A stretch of DNA of 64,000 nucleotides. Origin: an uncultured Clostridia bacterium. GTDB lineage: Bacteria; Bacillota; Clostridia; Christensenellales; Borkfalkiaceae. The position numbers and the translations under genes were made by a program. Below are positions 26,616-35,809 of this stretch, one piece after another. Within the stretch, counting starts at the first letter, position 1; each line of letters opens with the position of its first letter. Below the pieces are notes generated by a model. It saw only the letters and a program-made list of their open reading frames with translations, had not been told where the DNA came from and searched no databases. Where the stretch lies: the NCBI GenBank assembly GCA_947625865.1, contig CANQQD010000001.1:100465-164464 (forward strand), written 5' to 3'.

Positions 26616-29324
26616 TTACGCCTGCTTATATACGTAGCAGCTTATGGGGGTTATTTGTTGTGCGCCCGATAAACCGCTCTGTATTGCAGTCGCGCCGGCC
26701 TGTGTGCCGTTGATATAAAGATCCCAATTGCCCGTGAGGTTGAGGCTGTGCGCCGTTGTGCCCGCGTTGTAGACAATAAGCACCTTTTCGCTGCCGCTTT
26801 CGATCGTGAACGCCACGAACGCGCCGTCCTTTTGCACTATCTTGCAGGTTGTTGCCGTGATTTCGGCAAGGCGCAGCGTAGGGCAGGATTTGCGGAAGGC
26901 TATAAGCCCCTTGTAGTACTGCATCATCTGATATTCGTTTGAATTTTCGGTGAGAAGATCCCACTTAAGGTTGTTGACTTCGTCGGAAGCGTTGTAGCTG
27001 TTTTCGTTGTAGCTGCCGTCCTCGTTTATCTTGGCGCGGAGCATTTCCTCGCCCGCCTGCATGAACGGAACGCCCAATGAGGTTTGAATTATAGCCGCGG
27101 ACAGCCTGTTCTTTGCAAGCCTCGTTTCGAGAGTTGAGGCGTCGGTGCCGTCAACGTGGCATATCCTGTCCCAAAGGGTGTTGTTGTCGTGCGCGGAGCA
27201 ATAGTTTATAACGTTCGTGGGGCTTGCCGAGCTCCAGCTTGCGCTGTGGCCGCTGAACGCCGCATTTGCAAAGCCGCCCTGTACGCCGAAGAGCACTCTG
27301 CCGAGGTAGTCGGCTTTTGCGCCCGTTGCATAGCCCGCGTCGTTGATATCGAACACCGAGCCCTTTATTCCGTCGCGGATAACGTCGTTGAACATTGCCA
27401 CGCCGTTTTTATTGCTGCCGTTGAGCTTGCCTATGTTGTCGAGCTTGGCCTGCTCCTCGCCCGGAAGGGTGGAAGTGCCGCCCGTCCAGCCCTCGCCGTA
27501 GATGAGAGCGTGGGGGTTCTTCGCATGGACGGTGCTCTCAACCTCTTTCATTGTCTCTATGTCGTGCAGACCCATGAGGTCGAAGCGGAAGCCGTCGAGG
27601 TTGTACTCGTCAAGCCAGTAGTTCACCGAGTCGACTATGAATTTTTTGACCATCGAACGCTCGGAGGCTGTTTCGTTGCCGCAGCCCGAGCCGTTGGAAA
27701 GCACGCCGTTATTGTATCTGTAATAATAATTGGGAACTATCTTCGTAAAGTTGGAGTCCGCCGAGAACGTGTGGTTGTAAACGACGTCCATTATAACGCC
27801 TATGCCCGCGTTGTGCAGGGCCTGCACCATCTGTTTGTATTCGTTTACTCTCACCGCGCCGTTGGAGGGGTTTGAAGAATAGCTGCCCTCGGGCACGTTG
27901 TAGTTCTGAGGATCATAGCCCCAGTTGAACGCCGCGTCGGGATCGGATTCGTCCACGGAAGCATAGTCGTACGAGGGCAGAAGGTGAACGTGGGTTATGC
28001 CCAGCTCCTTCAGATAATCTATGCCCACGGGCTTGCCCGCAGCATTTTTAAGACCCGTCTTGGTGAACGCGAGATACTTGCCGCGCTCAGCTTCCGAAAG
28101 TCCGCTTATTTTATTTGAGAAGTCGCGTATATGTATTTCCCAAATGTTGGCGTCGGTGTAGTTGTTTACCTCGTAGCCGCCCGCATATTCGGTGAAATTC
28201 TCGTTCGTCCAGCCATCGGGGTCGGTCGTATCGAGATCGAGTATCATACCGCGCCTGCCGTTCATGCCCGCCGAACGCGCATAGGGGTCTACCGCCTCCT
28301 GCGCGCCCATCGAGGTCGTAACGGTGTAGGTATAATATTTGCCTACAAATTTTTCCTTGTTGTTTGCGTCGAAGCGGTCGCCCTCGTAGCTCCATACGCC
28401 CTTTTCACCCTTGACGAGAGGGAAGTGCGTTTTGCTCTCGCCCCATTCTCCGTCGCCGTAGATATTGAGAAGGACCTTGCTCGCAGTGGGAGCCCAGAGA
28501 CGGAAGGTGACCTTATCCGCGCCTATATCTACGCCCAACTCGCCGTTATAGGTGTACTGGCTTTCGAATTCCTCGCTCGAATAATATGTAGAGGGAACTA
28601 TGCCCGCGGGATCGTAGCCGTCTATGTTGAGAGTGTAGGGCCGGGAAATATCTATATCCTGCTTGGTCACTATCACGTTTTTGTTTGTGATACCCGCATA
28701 CTCCAGCTCCTTGCCGTCCGCGTCGAGTATGCGCACGTTTTCAAGCTTGTTCACGAGTATCTTGGGGTCGCTCATGGTGACCTGTATGTGCCTTAAATCG
28801 GTGATATCCGCAAGGGCTATGTAGCGCACGAGCTGCAGGGTCTTGCCGCCGTCCTCGCTCTCGTAGGAGCTGCCGTCGCCCGATTTGGTGTATATGACCG
28901 TGCTCTTCCCGCGCAGCGTCACCCATCTGTCGGCGTCGGTGCCGTCCTTTACGACCCCGTCCCATGCCGCAACGCCCGGCGCAGAGCAATTGGTCCTTAT
29001 TATGAACCCGACCTTTGCCGTCTCTTCGGGCACGTTGAGAATTACCTTGCCGCCGTACTCGCACTCGTGGAACAGAAGAGCCACGGCGTCGGCGTTGTCA
29101 TACCACATCCAGACGTCGCAGTCGCTGTAATCCCCGGAGCTGCGGTTCCAGTAGATAGTGAGCTGCCTGTAGCCGTCGGGGATCTCGAGAGTATACTCGT
29201 CCCCCGTCTGCTGTTCGCCGCCGTTTCCGCCGTCGTCGCCCGTATTCGCGGGTGCGCACGCGGCAAAAACAAACAACATTGAGAACAGTACGCAAAATAC
29301 TGCCCACAGTAGTTTCTTTTTCAT
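26616..29324 (-). CDS. Type I pullulanase lipoprotein with N-terminal carbohydrate-binding (CBM41/48-like) regions
   Basis: FAACAP lipobox; FNWGYDPQNYNVPEGSYSSNPSNGAVRV; DVVYNHTFS; GFRFDLMGLHDIETM; IYGEGW. Confidence 0.9.
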   Translation of the reverse strand: MKKKLLWAVFCVLFSMLFVFAACAPANTGDDGGNGGEQQTGDEYTLEIPDGYRQLTIYWNRSSGDYSDCDVWMWYDNADAVALLFHECEYGGKVILNVPEETAKVGFIIRTNCSAPGVAAWDGVVKDGTDADRWVTLRGKSTVIYTKSGDGSSYESEDGGKTLQLVRYIALADITDLRHIQVTMSDPKILVNKLENVRILDADGKELEYAGITNKNVIVTKQDIDISRPYTLNIDGYDPAGIVPSTYYSSEEFESQYTYNGELGVDIGADKVTFRLWAPTASKVLLNIYGDGEWGESKTHFPLVKGEKGVWSYEGDRFDANNKEKFVGKYYTYTVTTSMGAQEAVDPYARSAGMNGRRGMILDLDTTDPDGWTNENFTEYAGGYEVNNYTDANIWEIHIRDFSNKISGLSEAERGKYLAFTKTGLKNAAGKPVGIDYLKELGITHVHLLPSYDYASVDESDPDAAFNWGYDPQNYNVPEGSYSSNPSNGAVRVNEYKQMVQALHNAGIGVIMDVVYNHTFSADSNFTKIVPNYYYRYNNGVLSNGSGCGNETASERSMVKKFIVDSVNYWLDEYNLDGFRFDLMGLHDIETMKEVESTVHAKNPHALIYGEGWTGGTSTLPGEEQAKLDNIGKLNGSNKNGVAMFNDVIRDGIKGSVFDINDAGYATGAKADYLGRVLFGVQGGFANAAFSGHSASWSSASPTNVINYCSAHDNNTLWDRICHVDGTDASTLETRLAKNRLSAAIIQTSLGVPFMQAGEEMLRAKINEDGSYNENSYNASDEVNNLKWDLLTENSNEYQMMQYYKGLIAFRKSCPTLRLAEITATTCKIVQKDGAFVAFTIESGSEKVLIVYNAGTTAHSLNLTGNWDLYINGTQAGATAIQSGLSGAQQITPISCYVYKQA

Positions 29325-29388
29325 TTTTTCCTCCAAAAATGCCTTTATTTTTGTTTTATTATTTTTGTTCCTGAAATTATTTTCGCTT

Positions 29389-29429
29389 GTTTTCGAAAAT
29401 TATTATATCACATTTTCGAAAGATGTCAA
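29389..29429 (-). promoter_or_regulatory. Pullulanase promoter with two TTTTCGAAAA operators
   Basis: Minus strand TTGACA (29429-29424), 16-bp spacer containing CTTTCGAAAATG, TATAAT (29407-29402), ATTTTCGAAAAC (29400-29389). Confidence 0.8.
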
Positions 29430-29475
29430 GCGGTATTGTAAATATTTTTCAAAAAATGTTAAATATTTAAGCGGG

Positions 29476-29489
29476 GGTTTTCGAAAACC
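29476..29489. promoter_or_regulatory. Perfect 14-bp operator palindrome GGTTTTCGAAAACC
   Basis: Same core as malQ/pullulanase operators. Confidence 0.7.
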
Positions 29490-29511
29490 TTGCCGCAGGG
29501 GGTATAAACGC

Positions 29512-29550
29512 GCCCGCGCGCGCCCGTGCGGAAAACGGGCGCGCGCGGGC
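29512..29550. other. 16-bp perfect GC-rich hairpin
   Basis: GCCCGCGCGCGCCCGT-gcggaaa-ACGGGCGCGCGCGGGC. Confidence 0.7.
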
Positions 29551-29687
29551 TCTCTGCGGGCGTGCCAAAAAATAAAACTTTATTCAAGGCGGTTCTGCCG
29601 CCCGTATAAGTCGCATAAAAAAAGGCGCGCCCATGCCGCGGGTGCGCCGTTACTTATATTCTGCCGCCAAAAGCGAAACTGCTCTTC

Positions 29688-31073
29688 CTACTGCAAGAGG
29701 CGGCTTTTGGGTCTCCATTTTCCCGAAAGAAATACTGCCGTGAAGCTTATAAAAAGGAATATATTGTGGGCTATCATGCAGCCCCAAGCCGAGATAAGCC
29801 CGTAGCTTAAAAGCCTGACGAACACGAACGTGCCGGCTATCCTTATCCCCCACATGCCCAGAACATTGAAGACAAATGGCGTTTTTGTGTTGCCCACGCC
29901 CTGTATTACCCCCTCGAGGACTATGGCTATGCCGTAGAATGGCTCCGAGAGCGCGACCATTTTCAAAACCGCCGAACACAGACTCAGCACCGCGTAATCG
30001 CCCGAAAACAGCCCCGCAAGATAGGGCGCGGTGAAAAAGAGCGCGCCGCCCGAGACCGCCATCAGCGCAAATTCGGCAATTGTGGTGGTTTTGACCAGCG
30101 ACTTCAGCTTTTTATCGTCCCCCGCGCCCCATGCGTTGCCGGCGATTGTCGCCGCCGCCGTCTGCATGCCCCAGCCGGGGATGTAGAACGCCGACTCGAC
30201 GGTGTTGGCCACGGTGTGCGCCGCCGACGAAATCTCGCCCAGCGAATTTATCATGGAGGCAAACGCCACATATCCGAACGAAATCAAGAAACGCTGCACC
30301 ATGTTGGGAAAAGCCACTTTGAGGCAGGGCTTTAAAACGGACATGTCGGGCTTTATGCTGTAACCTTTAAAGGAGATCCTCTTGTGCCTGTACAGGGCGG
30401 CGGTCACCAATATCCCGCCCAGAGCGTATGCGGCTGCGCTCGCCGCGGCGGCGCCGTTTATGCCCCAGCCCGCGCCGTGCAAAACGACCTCGCCGCCGAA
30501 AATCACCGCGGTGCGCGTGGGATATATGAGAAAATAATTGAGTATTATATTCAACACATTCACCGCAAGCCCGGCGAACATGGGCGTCTTTGTGTCGCCT
30601 GCGGCGCGCAGAACGGTGCCGAAGATTATGTTCGCCGCGCGGAAGAGCATTGTGGAGTAGAGTATCAGAAAATATCCCGAAGCCGCCGAACGTATCTGGG
30701 GATCCACCTGCATCCAGACGGGCACGAAAGGGCTCAGCCCCGTTGCGAGAACGGTGAAGGCGACGCCCGAGACGAGCACGGCGAGCACGGACTGGGCAGA
30801 GGCGCGGCGGGCGTTCTCCCCGTCTCCCTTGCCGAACGCCTGCGAAATGTACGCCAAAAAGCCCACGCCGAGCGCGGACAGAGTGCTGCCGAGCAGCCAG
30901 TTTACCGTGGACGTGGAGCCGACGGCGGCGGTCGCGCCCGTGCCGAGCGTGCCGACCATCGCCGTATCTATATACTGCACCGCAGTCTGCATGAGCTGTT
31001 CGAGCATGGTGGGCCATGCGAGGGACGCCACGAGCCACAGCATTTTACGGGATGAGCTTTTTTCCATTTCCAC
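29688..31073 (-). CDS. MATE-family efflux transporter
   Basis: 12-TM profile, ASLAWPTMLEQLMQTAVQYIDTAMVG. Confidence 0.9.
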   Translation of the reverse strand: MEMEKSSSRKMLWLVASLAWPTMLEQLMQTAVQYIDTAMVGTLGTGATAAVGSTSTVNWLLGSTLSALGVGFLAYISQAFGKGDGENARRASAQSVLAVLVSGVAFTVLATGLSPFVPVWMQVDPQIRSAASGYFLILYSTMLFRAANIIFGTVLRAAGDTKTPMFAGLAVNVLNIILNYFLIYPTRTAVIFGGEVVLHGAGWGINGAAAASAAAYALGGILVTAALYRHKRISFKGYSIKPDMSVLKPCLKVAFPNMVQRFLISFGYVAFASMINSLGEISSAAHTVANTVESAFYIPGWGMQTAAATIAGNAWGAGDDKKLKSLVKTTTIAEFALMAVSGGALFFTAPYLAGLFSGDYAVLSLCSAVLKMVALSEPFYGIAIVLEGVIQGVGNTKTPFVFNVLGMWGIRIAGTFVFVRLLSYGLISAWGCMIAHNIFLFISFTAVFLSGKWRPKSRLLQ

Positions 31074-31127
31074 TATATTATATCAGCGGGCGGGGCAAAG
31101 TCAAAACAAATCGGCAGAAAACGCATG

Positions 31128-31167
31128 AAAAAAGGCGCGCCCGCAGCTTTACGCGGGCGCGCCCGTT
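31128..31167 (-). terminator. Rho-independent terminator after acyltransferase gene
   Basis: Minus strand GGCGCGCCCGC-gtaaagct-GCGGGCGCGCC-TTTTTT. Confidence 0.8.
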
Positions 31168-31199
31168 CATTATGGTTTATTTTAAATATTCCAAATGAT

Positions 31200-31997
31200 T
31201 TATTTGAGATATTCCAAGGGCTTGCCGTAAACCTCCTCGTAGCGCTCCCTCCATTCCCCTTCGGCGGCTCTTCTCATCTCCTCCGCCGCCTGACGCGCGG
31301 GCAGCGAAGGATCGGCGTAGACGGGAGGCAATATGTGTACGCACAGCCTCTTTATTCTGCCTTTTTTGGTTTTTGAAAAGGTGCAGAACAGCGGCAGTAC
31401 GGGCACATTGAACTTTACCGCATACCTGAACGCCCCGTCCTTCATTGGTCTGGGCTTTTGATATCCCCACCACATCGAGTGCTCGGGATAAAAGTTTATC
31501 AACTTGCCCCTTTTTAAAAGTCTCCCCATCTCGGCGTTGAGGTGTCGCATGGCGGCAAGGTCGGAGCTGAAGGGCAGCGTTCCGCCGTGGCGGACTATGT
31601 GCCCGCCCGCGCCCGCCTTGTTGTTCCACGGCGCGAGGGTGTGGTAGGAGCGAAAGTTACCCACCGCCCCGCGCACGAAAAGGGTATCGACATAGTGGAA
31701 ATGGTTGCAGACGGTTATAGCTCCCTGCTTTTTAAGCGCCTTGAGGTTTTCCTTGCCCACCGTCCTGCAGCCGAAGTATACCTTTGCGTACAGTCTGCCC
31801 ACGGTGGCGAGTATGCACCGCCAGAAGCCCGTTTCTATCCTGTCGTACCACTTCTGCCTGTACCTGTAATTCCCGTCGGGCATCGTCCAGCCGTCGCCCC
31901 ACGCTATGGTCTCCCAGCCGAACCGTCCGCCCCGCTCGAGAGCCTCGTGCACGCCCTCTATCACTTCGTTTTTTGTTCTCTTCGGTTTATTCGTCAC
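31200..31997 (-). CDS. 1-acyl-sn-glycerol-3-phosphate acyltransferase-like (PlsC family)
   Basis: VCNHFHYVDTLFV and NFYPEHSMWWGY motifs. Confidence 0.8.
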   Translation of the reverse strand: MTNKPKRTKNEVIEGVHEALERGGRFGWETIAWGDGWTMPDGNYRYRQKWYDRIETGFWRCILATVGRLYAKVYFGCRTVGKENLKALKKQGAITVCNHFHYVDTLFVRGAVGNFRSYHTLAPWNNKAGAGGHIVRHGGTLPFSSDLAAMRHLNAEMGRLLKRGKLINFYPEHSMWWGYQKPRPMKDGAFRYAVKFNVPVLPLFCTFSKTKKGRIKRLCVHILPPVYADPSLPARQAAEEMRRAAEGEWRERYEEVYGKPLEYLK

Positions 31998-33258
31998 GGA
32001 CTATCCTCTCGGTCTGCCGCCATACGGGCGCGGCGTTGGAATATACCCTTATCAGAGCCACGACGTACACGGGCACGTATTTGAGCATGTACAGCGGATT
32101 ATAGAGCACGGCGAAGAATCTCTCCGCCGCGGTTATCCTCTTAAAAGAACCATACTGCGCAACGACGCACATCACGCCGAAGATATGCAGTATAAGATAG
32201 AGCGCGCCGAGCGGCATGACCGTTAAAAGGAGCAGGGCGTAAAGCCATCTTATGTTGCCCATGTGGAAATAATATATTGCCAGCGCGCCGCCCGCGAGGG
32301 CTGCCGCCGCCGTTGCGATCATAAACAAGAAGTAGGGCGTCAGCCCGAAGAAATACTCCGTTTCGCCGGGCGCCAGCTTGCGTTTTGCGGCGTTTTTGCG
32401 TATTTCGGACTTATATTTTCTGTCGCACTGCTTGTACCCTGTGAGCCAGCGCACCCGCCGCCTGAAGTCCTCGGCTGCGCCCGTCGCCTCCTCGGTGTAG
32501 AGCAGGGCGTAGGGATAGTAATAAGAGGTATAGCCCTTGAGCAGGCTCTCTAACTTCAGCTCGTAGTCCTCGGTGACCGTGCGGAAGTTCCACCCTCCGC
32601 CGTCCTTTATTATCCTCGCCGAAACCACCATTCCCTGCCCGCAGATATTGAGGGGCATGCCCTTCCTCTGGCGGTAGAGGTTGCCGAAGTCGTCCACGGC
32701 GGGATAGGTTATCGCCGCACAGTTGGAGATTACCGAGCGGCTTCTTTTGCCGTATAAAAAATTTTTCGCGGTCTTGCGGGGTATAACTATGTCCGCGCCG
32801 CCCTCCAGCGCGTTGTTTATCTCGGTCAGATAGTCCCTGTCCATAATTCCGTCCGCGTCCACCACGGCATAGGCGTCGTACTTTTCGGTAAATCCGGCTT
32901 CACGTCCCGCAAAAAAACCGTACAAAGCGTCGCCCTTGCAACGCTGCTCGGGCACCACCGCCACGTGCGCCCCGAAGCCCGCCGCTATCCCCAAAGTAGG
33001 GTCGTCCGCATCCTTGATTATCACGAACACGTCGAAAAACTCCCTGTCGTAGCTCTGCCGGGCTATTGACTCCAAAAGATCGCCGATCACGCGGCTCTCG
33101 CCGCGGGCGGGCACCAGCACGGCTATGCGCCGCTTTTTTGCGGCGGTGCGGCGGGGAAACCTTTTGAACGCCAGCCTGAACCCGGCAAGACGGGGCAAAT
33201 ACATTATGAGCGTCAGCGCTGCCAACGCGATATATACGGCTAAAAATATCTCTATCAT
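31987..33258 (-). CDS. Glycosyltransferase family 2, membrane associated
   Basis: IAVLVPARGESRVIGDLLESI, VVDADGIMDRDYL, TEDYELK, RRVRWLTGYKQC. Confidence 0.85.
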   Translation of the reverse strand: MIEIFLAVYIALAALTLIMYLPRLAGFRLAFKRFPRRTAAKKRRIAVLVPARGESRVIGDLLESIARQSYDREFFDVFVIIKDADDPTLGIAAGFGAHVAVVPEQRCKGDALYGFFAGREAGFTEKYDAYAVVDADGIMDRDYLTEINNALEGGADIVIPRKTAKNFLYGKRSRSVISNCAAITYPAVDDFGNLYRQRKGMPLNICGQGMVVSARIIKDGGGWNFRTVTEDYELKLESLLKGYTSYYYPYALLYTEEATGAAEDFRRRVRWLTGYKQCDRKYKSEIRKNAAKRKLAPGETEYFFGLTPYFLFMIATAAAALAGGALAIYYFHMGNIRWLYALLLLTVMPLGALYLILHIFGVMCVVAQYGSFKRITAAERFFAVLYNPLYMLKYVPVYVVALIRVYSNAAPVWRQTERIVRDE

Positions 33259-33415
33259 CGTGAGCTCCGCAGGCTATGTAATTTTTATAGCATTTTTTAC
33301 ACGGTTTGTCAACAATTTATATGACATTTTGGCTCCGCCGTCGCCCTTCGGGAAGTTGCAAAACGCAAAAAAAGGTGATATACTCAACATATATCGACAT
33401 TTCGGGAGAATAATT

Positions 33416-34006
33416 ATGAAAAGGCGCGTCGCTTCGGACATTGCGCTCACAGGCTTATTCACCGCGGTCATCACGGTGTGCGCGTGGATCTCGGTGCCAT
33501 TCACCGTGCCGTTCACGCTGCAGACCTTCGGGATATTCCTTACAGTAGGCGTGCTCGGCGGCAGGCGCGGCACGATATCCGTGCTCTGTTATCTGCTCCT
33601 CGGAGCTGTGGGGCTGCCCGTGTTCGCCGGCTTCAAGGGAGGCGCAGCCGCGCTTTTCGGGGCAACCGGCGGATATATCTTCGGTTTTTTGTTCTCCGCG
33701 CTCATAATGTGGGCGGCGGAAACGGTATTCGGGGGAAGCGCGCGCGTTACCGCTCTGTCCGCAGCCGCGGGGCTTATACTCTGCTATATTTCCGGCACTG
33801 CATGGTTTATGGCAGTCTACGGCGGCGGCTCGGGCACAAGCTTGGGCGCCGCGCTTATGATGTGCGTGGTCCCCTATATCGTCCCCGACATACTCAAGAT
33901 AATTATTGCCATGATTCTGAGAAAAAGACTTTTGAAATACGTGCCCGCCCCTGCGTTCTCCCGCCGGCCGTCTGAAAGCGGAAAAACGCGGGGAAGCGAC
34001 AGATAA
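33416..34006 (+). CDS. bioY: Biotin transporter BioY
   Basis: VPFTVPFTLQTFGIFLTVGVLGGRRGTISVLCYLLLGAVGLPVFAGFKGG; ATG at 33416 with GGGAG upstream. Confidence 0.92.
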   Translation: MKRRVASDIALTGLFTAVITVCAWISVPFTVPFTLQTFGIFLTVGVLGGRRGTISVLCYLLLGAVGLPVFAGFKGGAAALFGATGGYIFGFLFSALIMWAAETVFGGSARVTALSAAAGLILCYISGTAWFMAVYGGGSGTSLGAALMMCVVPYIVPDILKIIIAMILRKRLLKYVPAPAFSRRPSESGKTRGSDR

Positions 34007-34007
34007 A

Positions 34008-34048
34008 AAGCCCGCCGCCGTGCTTTTGCACCGGCGGCGGGCTTTTTT
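34008..34048 (+). terminator. Rho-independent terminator after bioY
   Basis: GCCCGCCGCCG...CGGCGGCGGGC followed by TTTTTT. Confidence 0.85.
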
Positions 34049-34101
34049 ACCGTGACTGCGGTTACGCTTGTAAAACCGCATACAGGTATGCATTTTTCAA
34101 A

Positions 34102-35169
34102 TCATACGGCGAGCAGACCCATCGACATAAGAATGACCGTGATAATGAAGATGGTAAGTATGGAGCATATGCTCGTCCACACCACGAGTTGGGTGGCAAG
34201 TTGCTCGTCGTTCTTCATTTCGGCAGCCATAATGGCGCTGGATACAGCCACGGGCGAGGCGAACAGCGCCACGAGCGCGGGGAACTCGGCGGGTCCGAGG
34301 GGCAGAATGTTCGTGTAACGGCTGAGGAGCGCCGCAACGCCTATCCCGAGCAACGGGGCTATGACTATGCGCCAGCCCGTGCCGACAACAATCTCCTTCA
34401 GCATGCCCTTCACCGCAGAAAACTCAAATTGTCCGCCCAAAACTATCAGCGCGAACGGCGAGGCGATGTTTTTCAGCTGGCTCAACGCCGTATATAAGAA
34501 GGTCAGTTGGTTTTTTAAGGTGAACACCGCGCTGCCCCATATAGCCGTCTCGGCGGCGCGGAGCCCGAGAAATACAAGCCCGGCGCATACGCCTATTATG
34601 AGCGGGTTTGTGACTATCCCCAAAAGCACGCCCTTTACGCTGTGCCCGCGGGTCCCCTTAAGAGCTTCGCCTTGCTCTGCCGCCGTCCCGCCGTCTGGCT
34701 CCTTGCCCGCGAATATCGTCAGGGATATTACGGCTAAAATATTGAAAAGCGGTATGGAAAACGCCTGCAGGAGCGCAACCGTTGCGCCTGCCGCGGTGTT
34801 GCCGCCGGCGAGGGACGCCGCGAGCGAGGTGCCGATAATGGCAAAATTACTGCGGAAGGTGCACTGCAATATAACCCCGCGCCTCCCGGGCTTTTTCGTG
34901 GTGAGGATGCAGGTCATAAGACCTAAGCCGAATATTACGAGTATGGCGGCAAGGGCGTACAGGATAAGGTCCCAGCGGAACGCCGACCAGTCCGAGTCGT
35001 AAATATTCATGAACAGCATAATGGGCAGCAGAACCTTGAATACGAGCTTGTTGCCGGTTTTTAAAAAGTCCTTCGAGAGGAATTTGACGCGCTTTAAAAT
35101 ATAGCCCAGTACTATGAGCAATATTATGGGCAAAATGGCGTTTATTGCCGTCAGAATTATTTTCCCCAT
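34102..35169 (-). CDS. AEC-family (auxin efflux carrier) transporter
   Basis: INAILPIILLIVLGYILKRVKFLSKDFL N-terminus; multi-TM. Confidence 0.85.
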   Translation of the reverse strand: MGKIILTAINAILPIILLIVLGYILKRVKFLSKDFLKTGNKLVFKVLLPIMLFMNIYDSDWSAFRWDLILYALAAILVIFGLGLMTCILTTKKPGRRGVILQCTFRSNFAIIGTSLAASLAGGNTAAGATVALLQAFSIPLFNILAVISLTIFAGKEPDGGTAAEQGEALKGTRGHSVKGVLLGIVTNPLIIGVCAGLVFLGLRAAETAIWGSAVFTLKNQLTFLYTALSQLKNIASPFALIVLGGQFEFSAVKGMLKEIVVGTGWRIVIAPLLGIGVAALLSRYTNILPLGPAEFPALVALFASPVAVSSAIMAAEMKNDEQLATQLVVWTSICSILTIFIITVILMSMGLLAV

Positions 35170-35211
35170 GCTCCGCCTCCGTCTGTAATTTAACACACCC
35201 CGCCCCAAATG

Positions 35212-35290
35212 TCAAGCGGCGTGTCGCTTGACCCGGGTATCTTAATTGCGGGAGCGGTAGACGAAGGCTATCGCACGTCAAACGGCGGCG
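35212..35290 (+). repeat. Dispersed repeat, family C copy 1
   Basis: GTCAAGCG-gcgtgt-CGCTTGAC followed by CCGGGTATCTTAATTGCGGGAGCGGTAGACGAAGGCTATCGCACGTCAAACGGC. Confidence 0.7.
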
Positions 35291-35458
35291 TGTCGCCGCG
35301 GACGGGTTGTCCGTGGGACAACGTTAAATACTCGCTGCGCTCGTGCTAAATACGCCTTTCGGCGTGTTAAATATTTGCTACGCAAATGTTAAATATCGGC
35401 TGCGCCGACGTGAAATATTGCACTTTGTGCAATGTTGTGGTGAAGATTATAAGAAATA
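35284..35458 (+). repeat. Tandem ~22-bp hairpin array 1
   Basis: Successive stems GCGGCG/CGCCGC, GTTGTCC/GGACAAC, ACGCC/GGCGT, ATTTGC/GCAAAT, TCGGC/GCCGA, ATTGCAC/GTGCAAT separated by GTTAAATA-like linkers. Confidence 0.85.
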
Positions 35459-35476
35459 GGTTTTTCTATACCCTCC

Positions 35477-35537
35477 ACTCCTTGCCCTCTTCCGTCGCCG
35501 ACGGGGGAGGGTGGCGACGTAGTCGTCGGGTGGGAGC
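35477..35537 (+). repeat. Family A repeat
   Basis: hairpin-2 variant GCGAC-gta-GTCGT. Confidence 0.8.
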
Positions 35538-35547
35538 GCCGCTGACG

Positions 35548-35721
35548 TGTTGTCCGCGGGACAACGGTAAATACTCGCTGCGCTCGCGCCTATACGCCTT
35601 GCAGCGCGTTAAATACTCGCTCCGCTCGTGATAAATATTTGCTGCACAAATGTTAAATATCGGCTCCGCCGATGTGAAATATTGCACTTTGTGCAATGTT
35701 GTGGTGAAGATTATAAGAAAT
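35548..35721 (+). repeat. Tandem hairpin array 2
   Basis: Same order of hairpins as array 1 with loop/stem substitutions. Confidence 0.85.
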
Positions 35722-35738
35722 GGGGTTTTCTATACCCT

Positions 35739-35799
35739 CCACTCCTTGCCCTCTTCCGTCGCCGACGGGGGAGGGTGTCACGAAGTGACGGGTGGGAGC
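35739..35799 (+). repeat. Family A repeat
   Basis: hairpin-2 variant GTCAC-gaa-GTGAC. Confidence 0.8.
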
Positions 35800-35809
35800 G
35801 CCGCTGACG

